This document shows positions 1-9,254 of a DNA stretch of 64,000 nt, one piece after another. The stretch spans positions 137,399 through 201,398 of the forward strand of contig NZ_DHNR01000005.1 in the NCBI RefSeq assembly GCF_002409645.1, read 5' to 3'. The notes beneath the pieces are model-generated. The model did no database searches and was not told the DNA's origin. It saw only the letters and a list, made by a program, of their open reading frames with translations. The translations under genes and the position numbers were made by a program. Origin of the DNA: Acetobacter sp. UBA5411. GTDB taxonomy: Bacteria; Pseudomonadota; Alphaproteobacteria; Acetobacterales; Acetobacteraceae. Position 1 is the stretch's first letter, and the number at the start of each line of letters is the position of its first letter.

Positions 1-753
1 ACGCCTGCAACGCCTGCAACGCCACCCGAAGCCGACCACCCGACAGCGGTCAATCCCGGCGGAGCCGAAGAAAATCCTGCACCTGCCAAACAGGCAGACG
101 CACCTTCCGGTGGACCAGACTCTTCAGGATCGAACGAGATCTATCGTCTGGAAGCGATCGGCAACGTGCATATCTTCACCCAGACAGATCAGGCGTGGGG
201 TGACAAGGCGATCTACGACATCGATCAGGCCACACTGGTCATGACCGGCCATGCGCTGAAGCTGACGACGCCGCAGGATCTCCTGACAGCCCGCGACACG
301 ATGGAATATTACTCGCAGACCCGCATCTCCATCGGGCGTGGGAATGCGACGGTCACCACCAATGAAGGCAAGCAGATCAAGGCTGACGTGCTGGTTGGCT
401 ACAGCGCGCCGCCTTCAGACGCGCCGGCCCAACCGGCTGATTCGAAGAAGGCAAGCGGTGATCCACTCGCCAACGGCTCCGGCAAGCTGGAGAAGGTCAA
501 TGCCTTCGGCCATGTGTGGGTCCGCACGCAGACCGAAACCATCACAGGTGACCGCGGTGTTTATGTGCCGGATACTGGAATCGCCCGGATCGTTGGCAAC
601 GTCCATATTACCCGTGGCCAGAACCAGCTTCAGGGCTCTGCCGCCGTCATCAACATGCACACTGGTGTCGCAACCATGACTGAACAGCCGGGAGCCCGTG
701 TCAGTGGGCTCGTCGTTCCAAACAGTGACGGCAACAGCAAGGGTGGACACTGA
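1..753 (+). CDS. lptA: LptA/OstA-like lipopolysaccharide transport protein (5' end outside window)
   Basis: The reading frame is open from the first base of the window, so the gene starts upstream; 250 residues are visible. The first ~50 residues are a low-complexity linker rich in Ala, Pro and Glu. After it come repeated short beta-strand units (for example EAIGNVHIFTQ and EKVNAFGHVWVRTQTE) typical of the OstA/LptA jelly-roll that carries lipopolysaccharide across the periplasm. The stop codon overlaps the start of the downstream LptB ATPase region, and lptA-lptB is the standard pairing. The N-terminal signal is not visible. The family call is good; whether the linker is normal for this lineage cannot be judged here. 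Confidence 0.85.
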   Translation, partial: TPATPATPPEADHPTAVNPGGAEENPAPAKQADAPSGGPDSSGSNEIYRLEAIGNVHIFTQTDQAWGDKAIYDIDQATLVMTGHALKLTTPQDLLTARDTMEYYSQTRISIGRGNATVTTNEGKQIKADVLVGYSAPPSDAPAQPADSKKASGDPLANGSGKLEKVNAFGHVWVRTQTETITGDRGVYVPDTGIARIVGNVHITRGQNQLQGSAAVINMHTGVATMTEQPGARVSGLVVPNSDGNSKGGH

Positions 754-754
754 G

Positions 755-1558
755 ATGAACTCTGAAGATTTCATGCAGGATTTCGTGCCAGCTTCTGTTG
801 ACGCAAGTCCAGGCGGACCGATTCTGCGTGACCGCAAGCATGGCCTGTTTGCCGACGGAATCGGCAAGTCCTATAAAAAACGCGAAGTGGTGCGCAACGT
901 CTCGATCGAGGTTCATCGCGGCGAGGCTGTTGGTCTCCTCGGTCCCAACGGCGCGGGCAAGACGACCAGCTTCTACATGATCGTTGGGCTGGTCCAGCCT
1001 GACACGGGCAACATCACGCTCGACGGCGCGGATATTACGCGCCTGCCCATGTATCGGCGCGCCCGTTTGGGAATCGGCTACCTACCGCAGGAAGCCAGCA
1101 TTTTCCGTGGTCTGAACGTCGAGCAGAACATCATGGCGGCGCTTGAAGTGGTCGAACCCGATCCCGACAAACGTGACGCGATGCTGGACGGTCTTCTCGG
1201 CGAGTTCGGCATTTCCCATCTGCGCCGCTCTCCTTCTCTGGCTCTGTCTGGTGGTGAGCGTCGTCGTCTTGAGATTGCCCGCGCGCTAGCCAGCCAACCG
1301 CACTATATCCTTCTGGATGAGCCGCTGGCCGGTATTGATCCGATCGCTGTCGGGGAAATCCGTGATTTGGTGTCGCATCTGAAGGATCGTGGCATCGGCG
1401 TGTTGATTACAGACCATAACGTGCGCGAGACGCTGGAAGTCATCGACCGCGCCTACATCATGCATGGCGGTCAGGTGCTGATGCAGGGCGTTCCGGAAGA
1501 GATCGTGGCGCACGAAGACGTCCGCCGCGTGTACCTTGGAGAAAGTTTTTCCCTCTAG
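755..1558 (+). CDS. lptB: Lipopolysaccharide export ABC transporter ATPase LptB
   Basis: Cytoplasmic ATPase that powers lipopolysaccharide extraction by the LptFG permease. In the 267-residue reading, Walker A GPNGAGKTT is at about 63-71, the signature LSGGE at 164-168, Walker B ILLDEP at 185-190 and the switch His at 221. The start chosen is the ATG two bases after the lptA stop, giving MNSEDF; an in-frame ATG at 698 would overlap lptA by 56 bp and is less likely. Residues 1-30 form an extension before the usual LptB start, so initiation at a later codon is also possible. Followed after 9 bp by rpoN, the common alphaproteobacterial arrangement. Confidence 0.93.
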   Translation: MNSEDFMQDFVPASVDASPGGPILRDRKHGLFADGIGKSYKKREVVRNVSIEVHRGEAVGLLGPNGAGKTTSFYMIVGLVQPDTGNITLDGADITRLPMYRRARLGIGYLPQEASIFRGLNVEQNIMAALEVVEPDPDKRDAMLDGLLGEFGISHLRRSPSLALSGGERRRLEIARALASQPHYILLDEPLAGIDPIAVGEIRDLVSHLKDRGIGVLITDHNVRETLEVIDRAYIMHGGQVLMQGVPEEIVAHEDVRRVYLGESFSL

Positions 1559-1567
1559 TCTCACCGT

Positions 1568-3013
1568 ATGGTGACACTACCCGGGCTTCATCTCCGACAG
1601 ACACACAATCTTGCCATGACGCCGCAGTTGCGTCTGGCGATCCGGCTTCTTCAAATGACCAGCGCAGAGATAGAAACGCTTGTCGAAGAAGAGCTCGAAC
1701 GCAATCCTTTCCTCGTTCGGGAAGAAACAGAAACGCCTGCTGCAGGGGCAGATCAGGCACCGCTACTTGCCAATGAAGCAGCATCGGCTCAGGAAGAAGC
1801 GTCTCTTGATATCAGTTTCGCGCAGGAAGCTGCCGCTGGCGGATTTGATGACACCTACGCGGAAGATGGAGCGCCTCAGGACTGGCGCCAGAGATATAAC
1901 GGTGAGGATCATGATGTTGCCGCACAAGTCCCTTCCCTTGCAGGAAGGCTTGATGAGCAGCTGCGTCTCACATCGCATTTCACTCCGGAGCAGCGCCTTA
2001 TCGGCCGAAGTCTCATTGAACATCTTGACCCGGCCGGACGACTGGATTGCTCGCCTGATATAATCGCTAACGAGACCGGATCATCAGTTACCGACGTTGA
2101 AAACGTGCGGCAAAGCATGATGCTGTTTGAGCCAGCAGGTCTCTTTGCATGTTCGTTGAAAGAATGTCTCTCGGCACAACTGAGAGCGAGAAACCGCCTC
2201 GATCCCGTCATGGTCGTTCTACTCGATAATCTCGATCTGCTCGCACGCAAAGAGTATCTGGCTCTTCGGCGGTTATGTTGTGTCGATGAAGCTGATTTCG
2301 CCGAGATGATTTCGGAACTGCATCATCTGGACCCCAAACCCGGTTTTGAGGCGCTTGAAGCCGACACCAGCAGCCGGATTGCGGATGTCTTCGTGCAACA
2401 AGCCCCGGACGGACAATGGTCTGTGCGGATCAACGAAAACATGCTTCCACGTCTGTATCTCGATAAAGCACTCCTTGAGAAAACAAGGAGGCCCAGTCAT
2501 TCCTCAGACAGACAGTTCATTCAAAATCAGGCTCATCACGCGTCATGGTTACTGCGATCTATTGAACAGAGAACAAAAACTCTTCTTCGTGTTTCATCAG
2601 AAATAATTAAACATCAGACCAATTTTCTCGCTTCCGGTCCATCTTTTATTCTGCCTCTCACGATGAAAACAATCGCAGCAGAGACCGGATTACATGAAAG
2701 CACAATCAGCCGCATCACAACGGGAAAATACATTGCGACTCCCCAAGGTCTCTTCGAACTCAAATATTTTTTCACACGGAAGATAAGTAGCCTTCATATT
2801 TCAAAAGAACACAGCTCTGAGGCTGTAAGATACAAAATTCAAAAAATGGTTTCACAGGAAACGAGCCGGAACATCCTGTCAGATGAGGAGATTGTGCAAA
2901 ATCTTCGCAAGGAAGGCATAGACATTGCCCGCCGAACCGTGGCCAAATACCGGGACGCGTTGCATATCGGAAATTCAGTGCAGCGCAAACGGGAGAAAGC
3001 CGCCTCCGCCTGA
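1568..3013 (+). CDS. rpoN: RNA polymerase sigma-54 factor
   Basis: Sigma-54 directs RNA polymerase to -24/-12 promoters and needs an AAA+ activator. The 481-residue protein has the Gln/Leu-rich activator-interacting region I at the start (MTPQLRLAIRLLQM, about 17-30), an acidic stretch at about 50-120, the core-binding domain, and the C-terminal RpoN box ARRTVAKYR at about 454-462. The ATG at 1568 gives the expected N-terminus. It sits between lptB and the hibernation factor gene. A sigma-54 activator (FlbD) is encoded 4 kb downstream in the flagellar operon, so a functional partnership is likely. Confidence 0.96.
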   Translation: MVTLPGLHLRQTHNLAMTPQLRLAIRLLQMTSAEIETLVEEELERNPFLVREETETPAAGADQAPLLANEAASAQEEASLDISFAQEAAAGGFDDTYAEDGAPQDWRQRYNGEDHDVAAQVPSLAGRLDEQLRLTSHFTPEQRLIGRSLIEHLDPAGRLDCSPDIIANETGSSVTDVENVRQSMMLFEPAGLFACSLKECLSAQLRARNRLDPVMVVLLDNLDLLARKEYLALRRLCCVDEADFAEMISELHHLDPKPGFEALEADTSSRIADVFVQQAPDGQWSVRINENMLPRLYLDKALLEKTRRPSHSSDRQFIQNQAHHASWLLRSIEQRTKTLLRVSSEIIKHQTNFLASGPSFILPLTMKTIAAETGLHESTISRITTGKYIATPQGLFELKYFFTRKISSLHISKEHSSEAVRYKIQKMVSQETSRNILSDEEIVQNLRKEGIDIARRTVAKYRDALHIGNSVQRKREKAASA

Positions 3014-3078
3014 TGGCGCAGTACGGCACCATTAACGCTGGGGCGACCGGTTTCCTCAATAAAAAGGAGCCTGGCAGA

Positions 3079-3675
3079 ATGCATATCCACGTTTCAGGTA
3101 AACAGATTGACCTTTCTGACGCACTAAAACATCGGGTTACCATGCACCTCGGCAATATCGCCGATCGATATTTTGAGCAGGCACTCGAAGCCAACGTCAC
3201 CTTCAGTAAAGCACGCTCATTTTTTACATGTGACATCAATGTCCATGCAGGTCGTGGACTAACATTAAGAGGCGAAGGCGAAGCTTCTGATGCACATGGA
3301 GCATTCGATGACGCTGCAGAACATATTGCGCGCCGCCTGAGACGTTACCGAAGAAGAGTCCAGACGCACTCCCGAGCATCCGCCCGCATTCAACGACCAG
3401 AAATCGGTCGAAGCTACATTCTTCAACAAACTGATGTGCAAGAGCCTCCCAAGAACACTCTGGAGAGCGCTTCAGAAGGGCCCTACGCGACAATTATTGC
3501 CGAACAACCGACAGAGATCGCTTTTTTGAGCGTCAGTGAAGCAGTCATGCGACTGGATCTGGCTGACCGTAACCTTCTGGTTTTCCGTAACAGCGTCAGT
3601 CGACAAATCAACATCATTTATCGACGTGACGATGGAAATATCGGCTGGATCGAACCTAACGGACCGATAAATTAA
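3079..3675 (+). CDS. hpf: Long-form ribosome hibernation promoting factor
   Basis: Binds 30S/70S ribosomes in stationary phase and promotes 100S dimers. The 198-residue protein has an N-terminal S30AE/YfiA domain (MHIHVSGKQIDLSDALK) and, after a variable linker, the C-terminal dimerisation domain of the long form (EAVMRLDLADRNLLVFRN, then RRDDGNIGWIEPN). The start at 3079 follows AAGGAG; an ATG at 3013 overlapping the rpoN stop would add 22 residues without homology and is not preferred. The rpoN-hpf order is conserved in Alphaproteobacteria; a ptsN gene, often next, is absent here. Confidence 0.93.
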   Translation: MHIHVSGKQIDLSDALKHRVTMHLGNIADRYFEQALEANVTFSKARSFFTCDINVHAGRGLTLRGEGEASDAHGAFDDAAEHIARRLRRYRRRVQTHSRASARIQRPEIGRSYILQQTDVQEPPKNTLESASEGPYATIIAEQPTEIAFLSVSEAVMRLDLADRNLLVFRNSVSRQINIIYRRDDGNIGWIEPNGPIN

Positions 3676-3695
3676 ATTGGCTAAACCAGTGGGCA

Positions 3696-3728
3696 CCTCA
3701 CAGACAGATCTGTCTGTGAGGTTTTTTT
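3696..3728 (+). terminator. Rho-independent terminator after hpf
   Basis: Perfect 26-bp palindrome (arm CCTCACAGACAGA) immediately followed by seven Ts. It lies 20 bp after the hpf stop, so it ends the lptA-lptB-rpoN-hpf unit. The convergent flhF gene ends 30 bp further on; the T-run is on the plus side only. Confidence 0.93.
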
Positions 3729-3757
3729 ATATCAAAAAAACAGAAACTAACTTGGAT

Positions 3758-4717
3758 TTATCTGTTTTTCTCGTAATCTTCTGCTTTCTCGACCAGCAAT
3801 GCAGCAAGCTTTCTTGCTGTCATTTTCTCAAGACCGGCATGGCAATTATCGGAAACACCATATTCGGTCATTACCAGACCACAGACTGCGGCTGTAATGA
3901 TGTTGCCCAGTCGGCGCACCTGATCCAGCCTTGACGCAATCATCATCCGGGCACCCGCATTCCAGAACAGCTCAGCCACATCTGCCGTTTCCTCGGAATC
4001 ATACCCGGCGGGGACAACCACACACAACTCCGATCGCGTGACCAGTTCAAGTTCCATCAATATAGCCAGAGCGTTTCCGTCATAAGGGTCGACAGGAGGA
4101 GTATCAATCAACACAGGCTGATTGTTTCTTCTCTGGGCCATAGCCTGCTGAAGCGTCTTTTTGTCATTGGCAACGATAAGAGGGAGCCCCAATCGACGTG
4201 TATGAGTAGCCAACTGATCAATCCCGCCAGCTCTTTCTCTGTCCGTCGTGATAACGAGTGGAGGATTTCCAGCCAGAACAAGGCGCGAAGACAGTTTAGC
4301 GACTGAAAGACTTTTGCCCGCCCCAGCCGTTCCAACCAGCGCCAAGGGTCTCTTGGCCTGAGAAAACGAAAAAGAACCAAACTGGATATTTCTGGCAATC
4401 ATTGCCTCGAAGTTGGCTGACGAAAAAACATCAATCAGAGCATCGGGCACTCTATGCCATCTTAAAATATCTGAAATTCTGGATATTTTTTGAATATCTT
4501 GCGAATAAATGGATGTTTCAGAATCGTTTGAAACCTCAGAAACTTTCTGGACACTATCCTCTATGGAACCATTTTCCATAGAATCCTTCCTTGCAACGAC
4601 CTCCACTCCATTATCCACAATACGCTCGGAAACAATCAAAGCTGTTTCACCCAAGTTCGCCCGTGCTTTACGGACAGCATCTTTCATATTTATCCCGACA
4701 AAAGTCTCATTTTCCAT
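3758..4717 (-). CDS. flhF: Flagellar SRP-like GTPase FlhF, divergent
   Basis: FlhF is an SRP-family GTPase that sets flagellar number and position. The 319-residue protein has the FlhF N-terminal segment (FVGINMKDAVRKARANLG), an acidic linker at 45-80 and a compact G domain. G1 is GTAGAGKS at 129-136. The later motifs are degenerate: IDTPP at 204-208 where DTAG is usual and SRLDQ at 262-266 where TKLDE is usual. It is shorter than typical FlhF. It is the last gene of the flagellar operon, 17 bp after flhA. The name is secure by context and N-terminus; GTP hydrolysis is doubtful. Confidence 0.85.
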   Translation of the reverse strand: MENETFVGINMKDAVRKARANLGETALIVSERIVDNGVEVVARKDSMENGSIEDSVQKVSEVSNDSETSIYSQDIQKISRISDILRWHRVPDALIDVFSSANFEAMIARNIQFGSFSFSQAKRPLALVGTAGAGKSLSVAKLSSRLVLAGNPPLVITTDRERAGGIDQLATHTRRLGLPLIVANDKKTLQQAMAQRRNNQPVLIDTPPVDPYDGNALAILMELELVTRSELCVVVPAGYDSEETADVAELFWNAGARMMIASRLDQVRRLGNIITAAVCGLVMTEYGVSDNCHAGLEKMTARKLAALLVEKAEDYEKNR

Positions 4718-4734
4718 AAAGCACCAAATAAAAA

Positions 4735-6885
4735 TTATTGTATTGTTGAAACAGTTCTGATTCTTGCCCGTGGTGCGATTTCAGCCTGCGCCATAACAGG
4801 AACCGATGGTTTTAGGCGCTCCATTATAGCATGCACAGCATCACGGATCCCGCCATTCACGACGACAACCGGAGTTTCATTTACACTAGCAAGGTGGTCG
4901 AATACAGCGCGTAATTTTCCAATGAATTCGTTCAGTTTGCTGGGAGCCATCGCCAACTGACGATCGTCAGGCGGTCCCACCATGCTATCCAGAAATACCC
5001 CTTCCCATACCGGGCTCAAGGTTACGATAGGAATATAGCCATTGGGCCCCATTACAGATGCACTAATCTGACGAGCCAGCCTGATACGCACGTGAGCAAC
5101 GATCTGCGGCACAGCACGAAGCCCCTGCCCGCACGCTTCCTGAATCCCTTCCAGAATTGTTGGCAAATCTCTGATCGAAACACGCTCAGATAAAAGTGCC
5201 TGCAAAACACGCTGAACTGCTCCCAGAGAAATCTGGGATGGGATCATATCCGAAACAAGCTTTTGCTGATCGCGTGGTAACTCATCAAGAAGTTTCTGTG
5301 TTTCTGCATAGGTCAGAAGATCTGAAAGATTTTCCCTCACCAGTTCGCTCAGATGCGTCACGATCACACTGGCTGGATCGACAACAGTATAATTTGCAAA
5401 TGTGGCCTCTTCTCTGAGGCCAATATCAACCCACATTGCCTGCAGACCGAAAGCGGGCTCTTTGGTCACTTCGCCCTGAAGTGCGGGCAAGCCACCCGCA
5501 GGATTCATCACCAGAAGTCTATTGGGACGAACCTCCCCCGAACCTACTTCTATTTCCTTGATCTTAATGACATACTGATCACCGGGAAGCTGTAAATTAT
5601 CCTGAATACGGACAGGTGGAAGAATAAATCCCATCTCACTGGCTATAGTACGCCGCAATATTTTTATCTGTTCTGTCAGTTGTGGATTTTCACCACTAGC
5701 AAGACTGAGAAGACTGAAACCAAGTTCAAGTCTGATCATATCAATGCGAAGGGAATCTGTAATAGGCGGCTCTGCATTATGAGGCACAACATGTGTTGCA
5801 GCCTCTTCTTCATCTGCTTCTTCTATCGGATGAGTGTGGCGAGACCAGGCAACGCCACCACAAATCGCAGCAATTCCCAAAAACGGAAGAGCCGGCAAAC
5901 CAGGCATAATAGCCATGATTCCAGAAATACCAGCAGCAAGCGCCAAAGGTTTGGAACCACCAGCCAACTGCTTCAGCAACGTTGCGTCAGCCGCTCCTTC
6001 GGTTCCTCCTTTTGTTACGACAATACCAGCGGCAGTCGAAACCAGCAAAGCGGGAATCTGAGCAACAAGACCATCACCAATCGTCAATGTTGTGAATGAT
6101 CCAGCCGCTTCACTCAGTGGCATTCCATGCCGAACAACACCTATAGTAAGGCCGCCAATAATATTAATCGCTGTGATGATAAGGCTCGCAATCGCGTCAC
6201 CTCTTACAAATTTGGCAGCACCATCCATTGATCCATAGAAACCACTTTCTTCTTCAAGCTCCTTTCTTCTTTTTCTCGCAACCTTGTCGGAAATGGCGCC
6301 AGACGCAAGCTCGGCATCAATCGCCATCTGTTTTCCCGGCATTGCATCAAGAGAAAATCGGGCTGCCACTTCAGCGATACGGCCTGAACCTTTTGTAATA
6401 ACCATGAAGTTTACAACAAGAAGGATCGAGAACAGAATACCGCCAATGACAACATCTCCTCCCATAAGAAAGCCGCCAAACGCAGCTACAACATGACCAG
6501 CAGCATATACGCCTTCATTACCATGCCCCAGGATGAGACGAGTGGTGGCCACTTCCAGAGCAAGACGCAGAAGCGTTGTCAGAAGCAGGAGAGTTGGAAA
6601 GGAAGTAAAATCAAGTGGCCTTTGTAAAAACAGCGCTACCATCAAAATAAGAACTGAAACCGTAATAGAAATTGCCAATCCCACATCCAGGAACATGGTG
6701 GGCAATGGAATAATTAACACAGAAAGAAGAGCCGCAACGCCTAGCGCCAACCCCACATCACTACCTGGAACAAAATGACGCCAGCCACCGTTCTTCAAGT
6801 CTTGAACATTAAAAGACTTTATATTTCTTAGGATAATCTGATAATCAAACAGATTTTTTAAAGAGGTTTTTGTCGACTCTGACAT
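4735..6885 (-). CDS. flhA: Flagellar export gate protein FlhA
   Basis: Inner-membrane component of the flagellar type III export apparatus; it couples proton flow to secretion and docks substrates through its cytoplasmic domain. At 716 residues it has the family length: about eight membrane segments in the first ~350 residues, the conserved FHIPEP-type region seen as KGSGRIAEVAARFSLDAMPG followed by the KQMAIDAEL stretch, and a C-terminal cytoplasmic domain. The start ATG overlaps the flbD stop by one base, indicating translational coupling. Confidence 0.96.
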   Translation of the reverse strand: MSESTKTSLKNLFDYQIILRNIKSFNVQDLKNGGWRHFVPGSDVGLALGVAALLSVLIIPLPTMFLDVGLAISITVSVLILMVALFLQRPLDFTSFPTLLLLTTLLRLALEVATTRLILGHGNEGVYAAGHVVAAFGGFLMGGDVVIGGILFSILLVVNFMVITKGSGRIAEVAARFSLDAMPGKQMAIDAELASGAISDKVARKRRKELEEESGFYGSMDGAAKFVRGDAIASLIITAINIIGGLTIGVVRHGMPLSEAAGSFTTLTIGDGLVAQIPALLVSTAAGIVVTKGGTEGAADATLLKQLAGGSKPLALAAGISGIMAIMPGLPALPFLGIAAICGGVAWSRHTHPIEEADEEEAATHVVPHNAEPPITDSLRIDMIRLELGFSLLSLASGENPQLTEQIKILRRTIASEMGFILPPVRIQDNLQLPGDQYVIKIKEIEVGSGEVRPNRLLVMNPAGGLPALQGEVTKEPAFGLQAMWVDIGLREEATFANYTVVDPASVIVTHLSELVRENLSDLLTYAETQKLLDELPRDQQKLVSDMIPSQISLGAVQRVLQALLSERVSIRDLPTILEGIQEACGQGLRAVPQIVAHVRIRLARQISASVMGPNGYIPIVTLSPVWEGVFLDSMVGPPDDRQLAMAPSKLNEFIGKLRAVFDHLASVNETPVVVVNGGIRDAVHAIMERLKPSVPVMAQAEIAPRARIRTVSTIQ

Positions 6886-8216
6886 TATATCTCTGTCAAG
6901 CTTTGATATGGAGGAGGAACTGCAACACCCTGACCAGCATACTCACGCAATTTATTTCTCAGAGCCCTAATGGAAATCCCCAATATAGAAGCCGCTTGAG
7001 TTCGGTTTCCATCTGTGTGCGAAAGAGTTTCTATAATAAGAGCCTGCTCAACTTCATCCATCCGATATCCGACCCAAGAGGATAGCGAATGTTCCTGAGA
7101 ATGTTTCTCTGACTGTGCATCAGGAAGATCGAAACAATCGACATCTATAATGTCACCGGAAGAGACAACAACAGCACGATGAACTGTATTCTCAAGCTCC
7201 CTGACATTTCCAGGCCATTTATATTGCTTTAATTTCTCCAGTGCACTTTCAGAGATAGTCTTTGGTGGAAGGGCATTTATCTTACTGTAATAAAGACAAA
7301 AATGATTTGCCAGATAAGGAATATCCATTACACGATCACGTAATGGGGGAATCTTGACTGAGACCACATTCAATCTGAAATAGAGGTCTTCTCTAAATTT
7401 TTGTGCTTTAATTTCTGCCGGAAGATCTCTGTTGGATGTTGCAATAATACGAACATCAACCGAGACAGGAGTATTTCCTCCCAATCGGTCTATTTCTCGT
7501 TCCTGAATTGCTCTCAACAATTTTGCCTGAAGACGGACATCCATTTCACTGATTTCATCAAGCAATAACGTTCCGTGATTAGCAGCCTCAAACCGACCAA
7601 CTCTTCTGGCCGTTGCACCGCTAAATGCTCCTCGCTCATGGCCAAAAAGCTCTGATTCAACCAATGTTTCAGGTAGAGCAGCGCAATTCAGTGCAATAAA
7701 TGGGCCAGTTGCCCGCTTTGACTTGTGATGAATATAACGAGCAATAATTTCTTTTCCTGTTCCAGACTCTCCTGTCACAAGAACAGACGCTCCTGATGCA
7801 GCTATCTTATCGACCTGCTTCAACAGTTTTTTCATAACAGGATCGGCAGTATGAAAAATTGTTTTTTCGTTACTCGCATCCTGCAGGAATGCTGCGATGA
7901 TATCGGGATCTGGAGGAAGAGGAAGAGGAATATAATCCTCAGCACCATTGGCAATTGCATCTGCTGCGATGACAGGATCTTCTGGACCGCAGGCAATGAC
8001 AGGAATAGCTATTCTTTCCTGCTTTAATGCCTTAATCAATTCTGTAATATTTTCTCTTACAGAACATATAATAAATTTATAGTCTCCATTTGAGCATATT
8101 TTCTTTATAGCATAGGCATTGGTCTCAGCATGATCCACACAGGCTCCCCGTGCCAATACAATCTTTGTGGCCTTTCCTAATTCATCTGAGAGAGAACCAA
8201 TAATCAGTATACGCAC
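6885..8216 (-). CDS. flbD: Sigma-54-dependent flagellar regulator FlbD
   Basis: NtrC-family activator of late flagellar genes. Residues 1-110 form a receiver-like domain, but the position of the phospho-acceptor Asp reads IICSVREN (Ser near 52), so control by phosphorylation is unlikely, as is typical for FlbD. The AAA+ domain carries Walker A GESGTGKE (149-156), the sigma-54 loop as GAFSGA (196-201; the consensus is GAFTGA) and Walker B LLLDEI (217-222). A Fis-type helix-turn-helix (QAASILGISIRALRNKL) is near 405-425. Its place after fliN matches the Caulobacter fliF operon. Confidence 0.92.
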   Translation of the reverse strand: MRILIIGSLSDELGKATKIVLARGACVDHAETNAYAIKKICSNGDYKFIICSVRENITELIKALKQERIAIPVIACGPEDPVIAADAIANGAEDYIPLPLPPDPDIIAAFLQDASNEKTIFHTADPVMKKLLKQVDKIAASGASVLVTGESGTGKEIIARYIHHKSKRATGPFIALNCAALPETLVESELFGHERGAFSGATARRVGRFEAANHGTLLLDEISEMDVRLQAKLLRAIQEREIDRLGGNTPVSVDVRIIATSNRDLPAEIKAQKFREDLYFRLNVVSVKIPPLRDRVMDIPYLANHFCLYYSKINALPPKTISESALEKLKQYKWPGNVRELENTVHRAVVVSSGDIIDVDCFDLPDAQSEKHSQEHSLSSWVGYRMDEVEQALIIETLSHTDGNRTQAASILGISIRALRNKLREYAGQGVAVPPPYQSLTEI

Positions 8217-8227
8217 GGAGAATAGCC

Positions 8228-8572
8228 TTAATTATTTTTTTCTGATTTGATAATTTCTGTCATGGTTATACCGAGGCGGCTTTCATCAACCATGACAATC
8301 TCTCCTCGAGCAATCAGTCTATTATTAACGTAAATATCAATCGCCTCACCGACTTTTCTATCCAATTCGACAACAGCTCCCCTTCCCAGTTTCAACAACT
8401 GACTTACCTGCATTGTCGCTCGGCCCAAAACAGCACTTACAGTAACAGGGATATCATAAACCGCTTCTATGGAATGCTCATGTTCGCCTTCTGCTGGCGC
8501 AACCATTCCATCTTGCTGCATTAAGTCCTCTTGCAATGGTGCATTAACCATTGGGAACGTCTCCTTTGACAT
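8228..8572 (-). CDS. fliN: Flagellar motor switch protein FliN
   Basis: C-ring component that binds CheY-P and the export ATPase complex. The 114-residue protein has a variable acidic N-terminus and a C-terminal SpoA domain with the FliN pattern (IPVTVSAVLGRATMQVSQLL, GRGAVVELDRKVGEAIDIYV, NNRLIARGEIVMVDESRLGI). The gene overlaps fliH by 29 bp and lies 11 bp before flbD. Confidence 0.93.
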   Translation of the reverse strand: MSKETFPMVNAPLQEDLMQQDGMVAPAEGEHEHSIEAVYDIPVTVSAVLGRATMQVSQLLKLGRGAVVELDRKVGEAIDIYVNNRLIARGEIVMVDESRLGITMTEIIKSEKNN

Positions 8573-9254
8573 TTAAGTTTATAGAATTAGATAAATCAGT
8601 TAAGATATTTGAAACGATTAACTCTATATGCCGAGATATTTTTCCATCAGAGTATTCTATTTCAAAATCAGTTTTATGAAGTTTTGTATCTTCTAAAAAT
8701 TTTATCCGATCATCTTTTACATTCCTGCTTTCAAATAATGTTTTTTTTACTTCTTCACAACAATCTGGATGAGTTTTTACACAAACAGTAAAATCATCTG
8801 AAAAATATGATAATATTTTGTCTAACATTCCTGATGCCCATAACTTTTCTTGAGAATCGCTCCACACAGGGAATGAAGACACAACTGCCGTTAATATCGA
8901 TCTTGATAAATTTTCAGAATAATTACGCAGAGATGAATCTATATTTTTATTTATAGAATCAAATATATTTTGACATTTATTTTTGTTTTCTTCTTTTATT
9001 TTTTCAATTTCTTCGAGATGGGATTTTTCCATCTCATCTCTGACCTTTTCAGTGGCCTTTAAGGCAGAGGCGGCAATAGCAGAATCCATTTCTTCTTGTG
9101 AATAAGTCGGCGCTGGTGGAGCCTCAGGTTCTTCTGGAACAGTATCTTCATTATGGTCTGACGATTCCTGAATTCCGTCAGAAATATCATCAAAATCCTC
9201 GGCAAACAGGATGCCGGATTTATTCTCTCCAGAAAGAACAATACACGTATTCAT
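8544..9254 (-). CDS. fliH: FliH/FlbE-like flagellar assembly protein
   Basis: Assigned mainly by position: between fliG and fliN, where FliH (FlbE in Caulobacter) regulates the export ATPase FliI. The 236-residue sequence is strongly divergent. It has a Pro/Glu-rich segment near 38-52, a long charged helix predicted as coiled coil (about 70-105, Lys/Glu rich) and a mixed C-terminal domain, which fits the FliH/HrpE architecture. The gene is visibly more AT-rich than its neighbours, with many Lys, Asn and Ile codons. It overlaps fliG by 4 bp and fliN by 29 bp, so it is translationally coupled to both. Confidence 0.68.
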   Translation of the reverse strand: MNTCIVLSGENKSGILFAEDFDDISDGIQESSDHNEDTVPEEPEAPPAPTYSQEEMDSAIAASALKATEKVRDEMEKSHLEEIEKIKEENKNKCQNIFDSINKNIDSSLRNYSENLSRSILTAVVSSFPVWSDSQEKLWASGMLDKILSYFSDDFTVCVKTHPDCCEEVKKTLFESRNVKDDRIKFLEDTKLHKTDFEIEYSDGKISRHIELIVSNILTDLSNSINLNVKGDVPNG

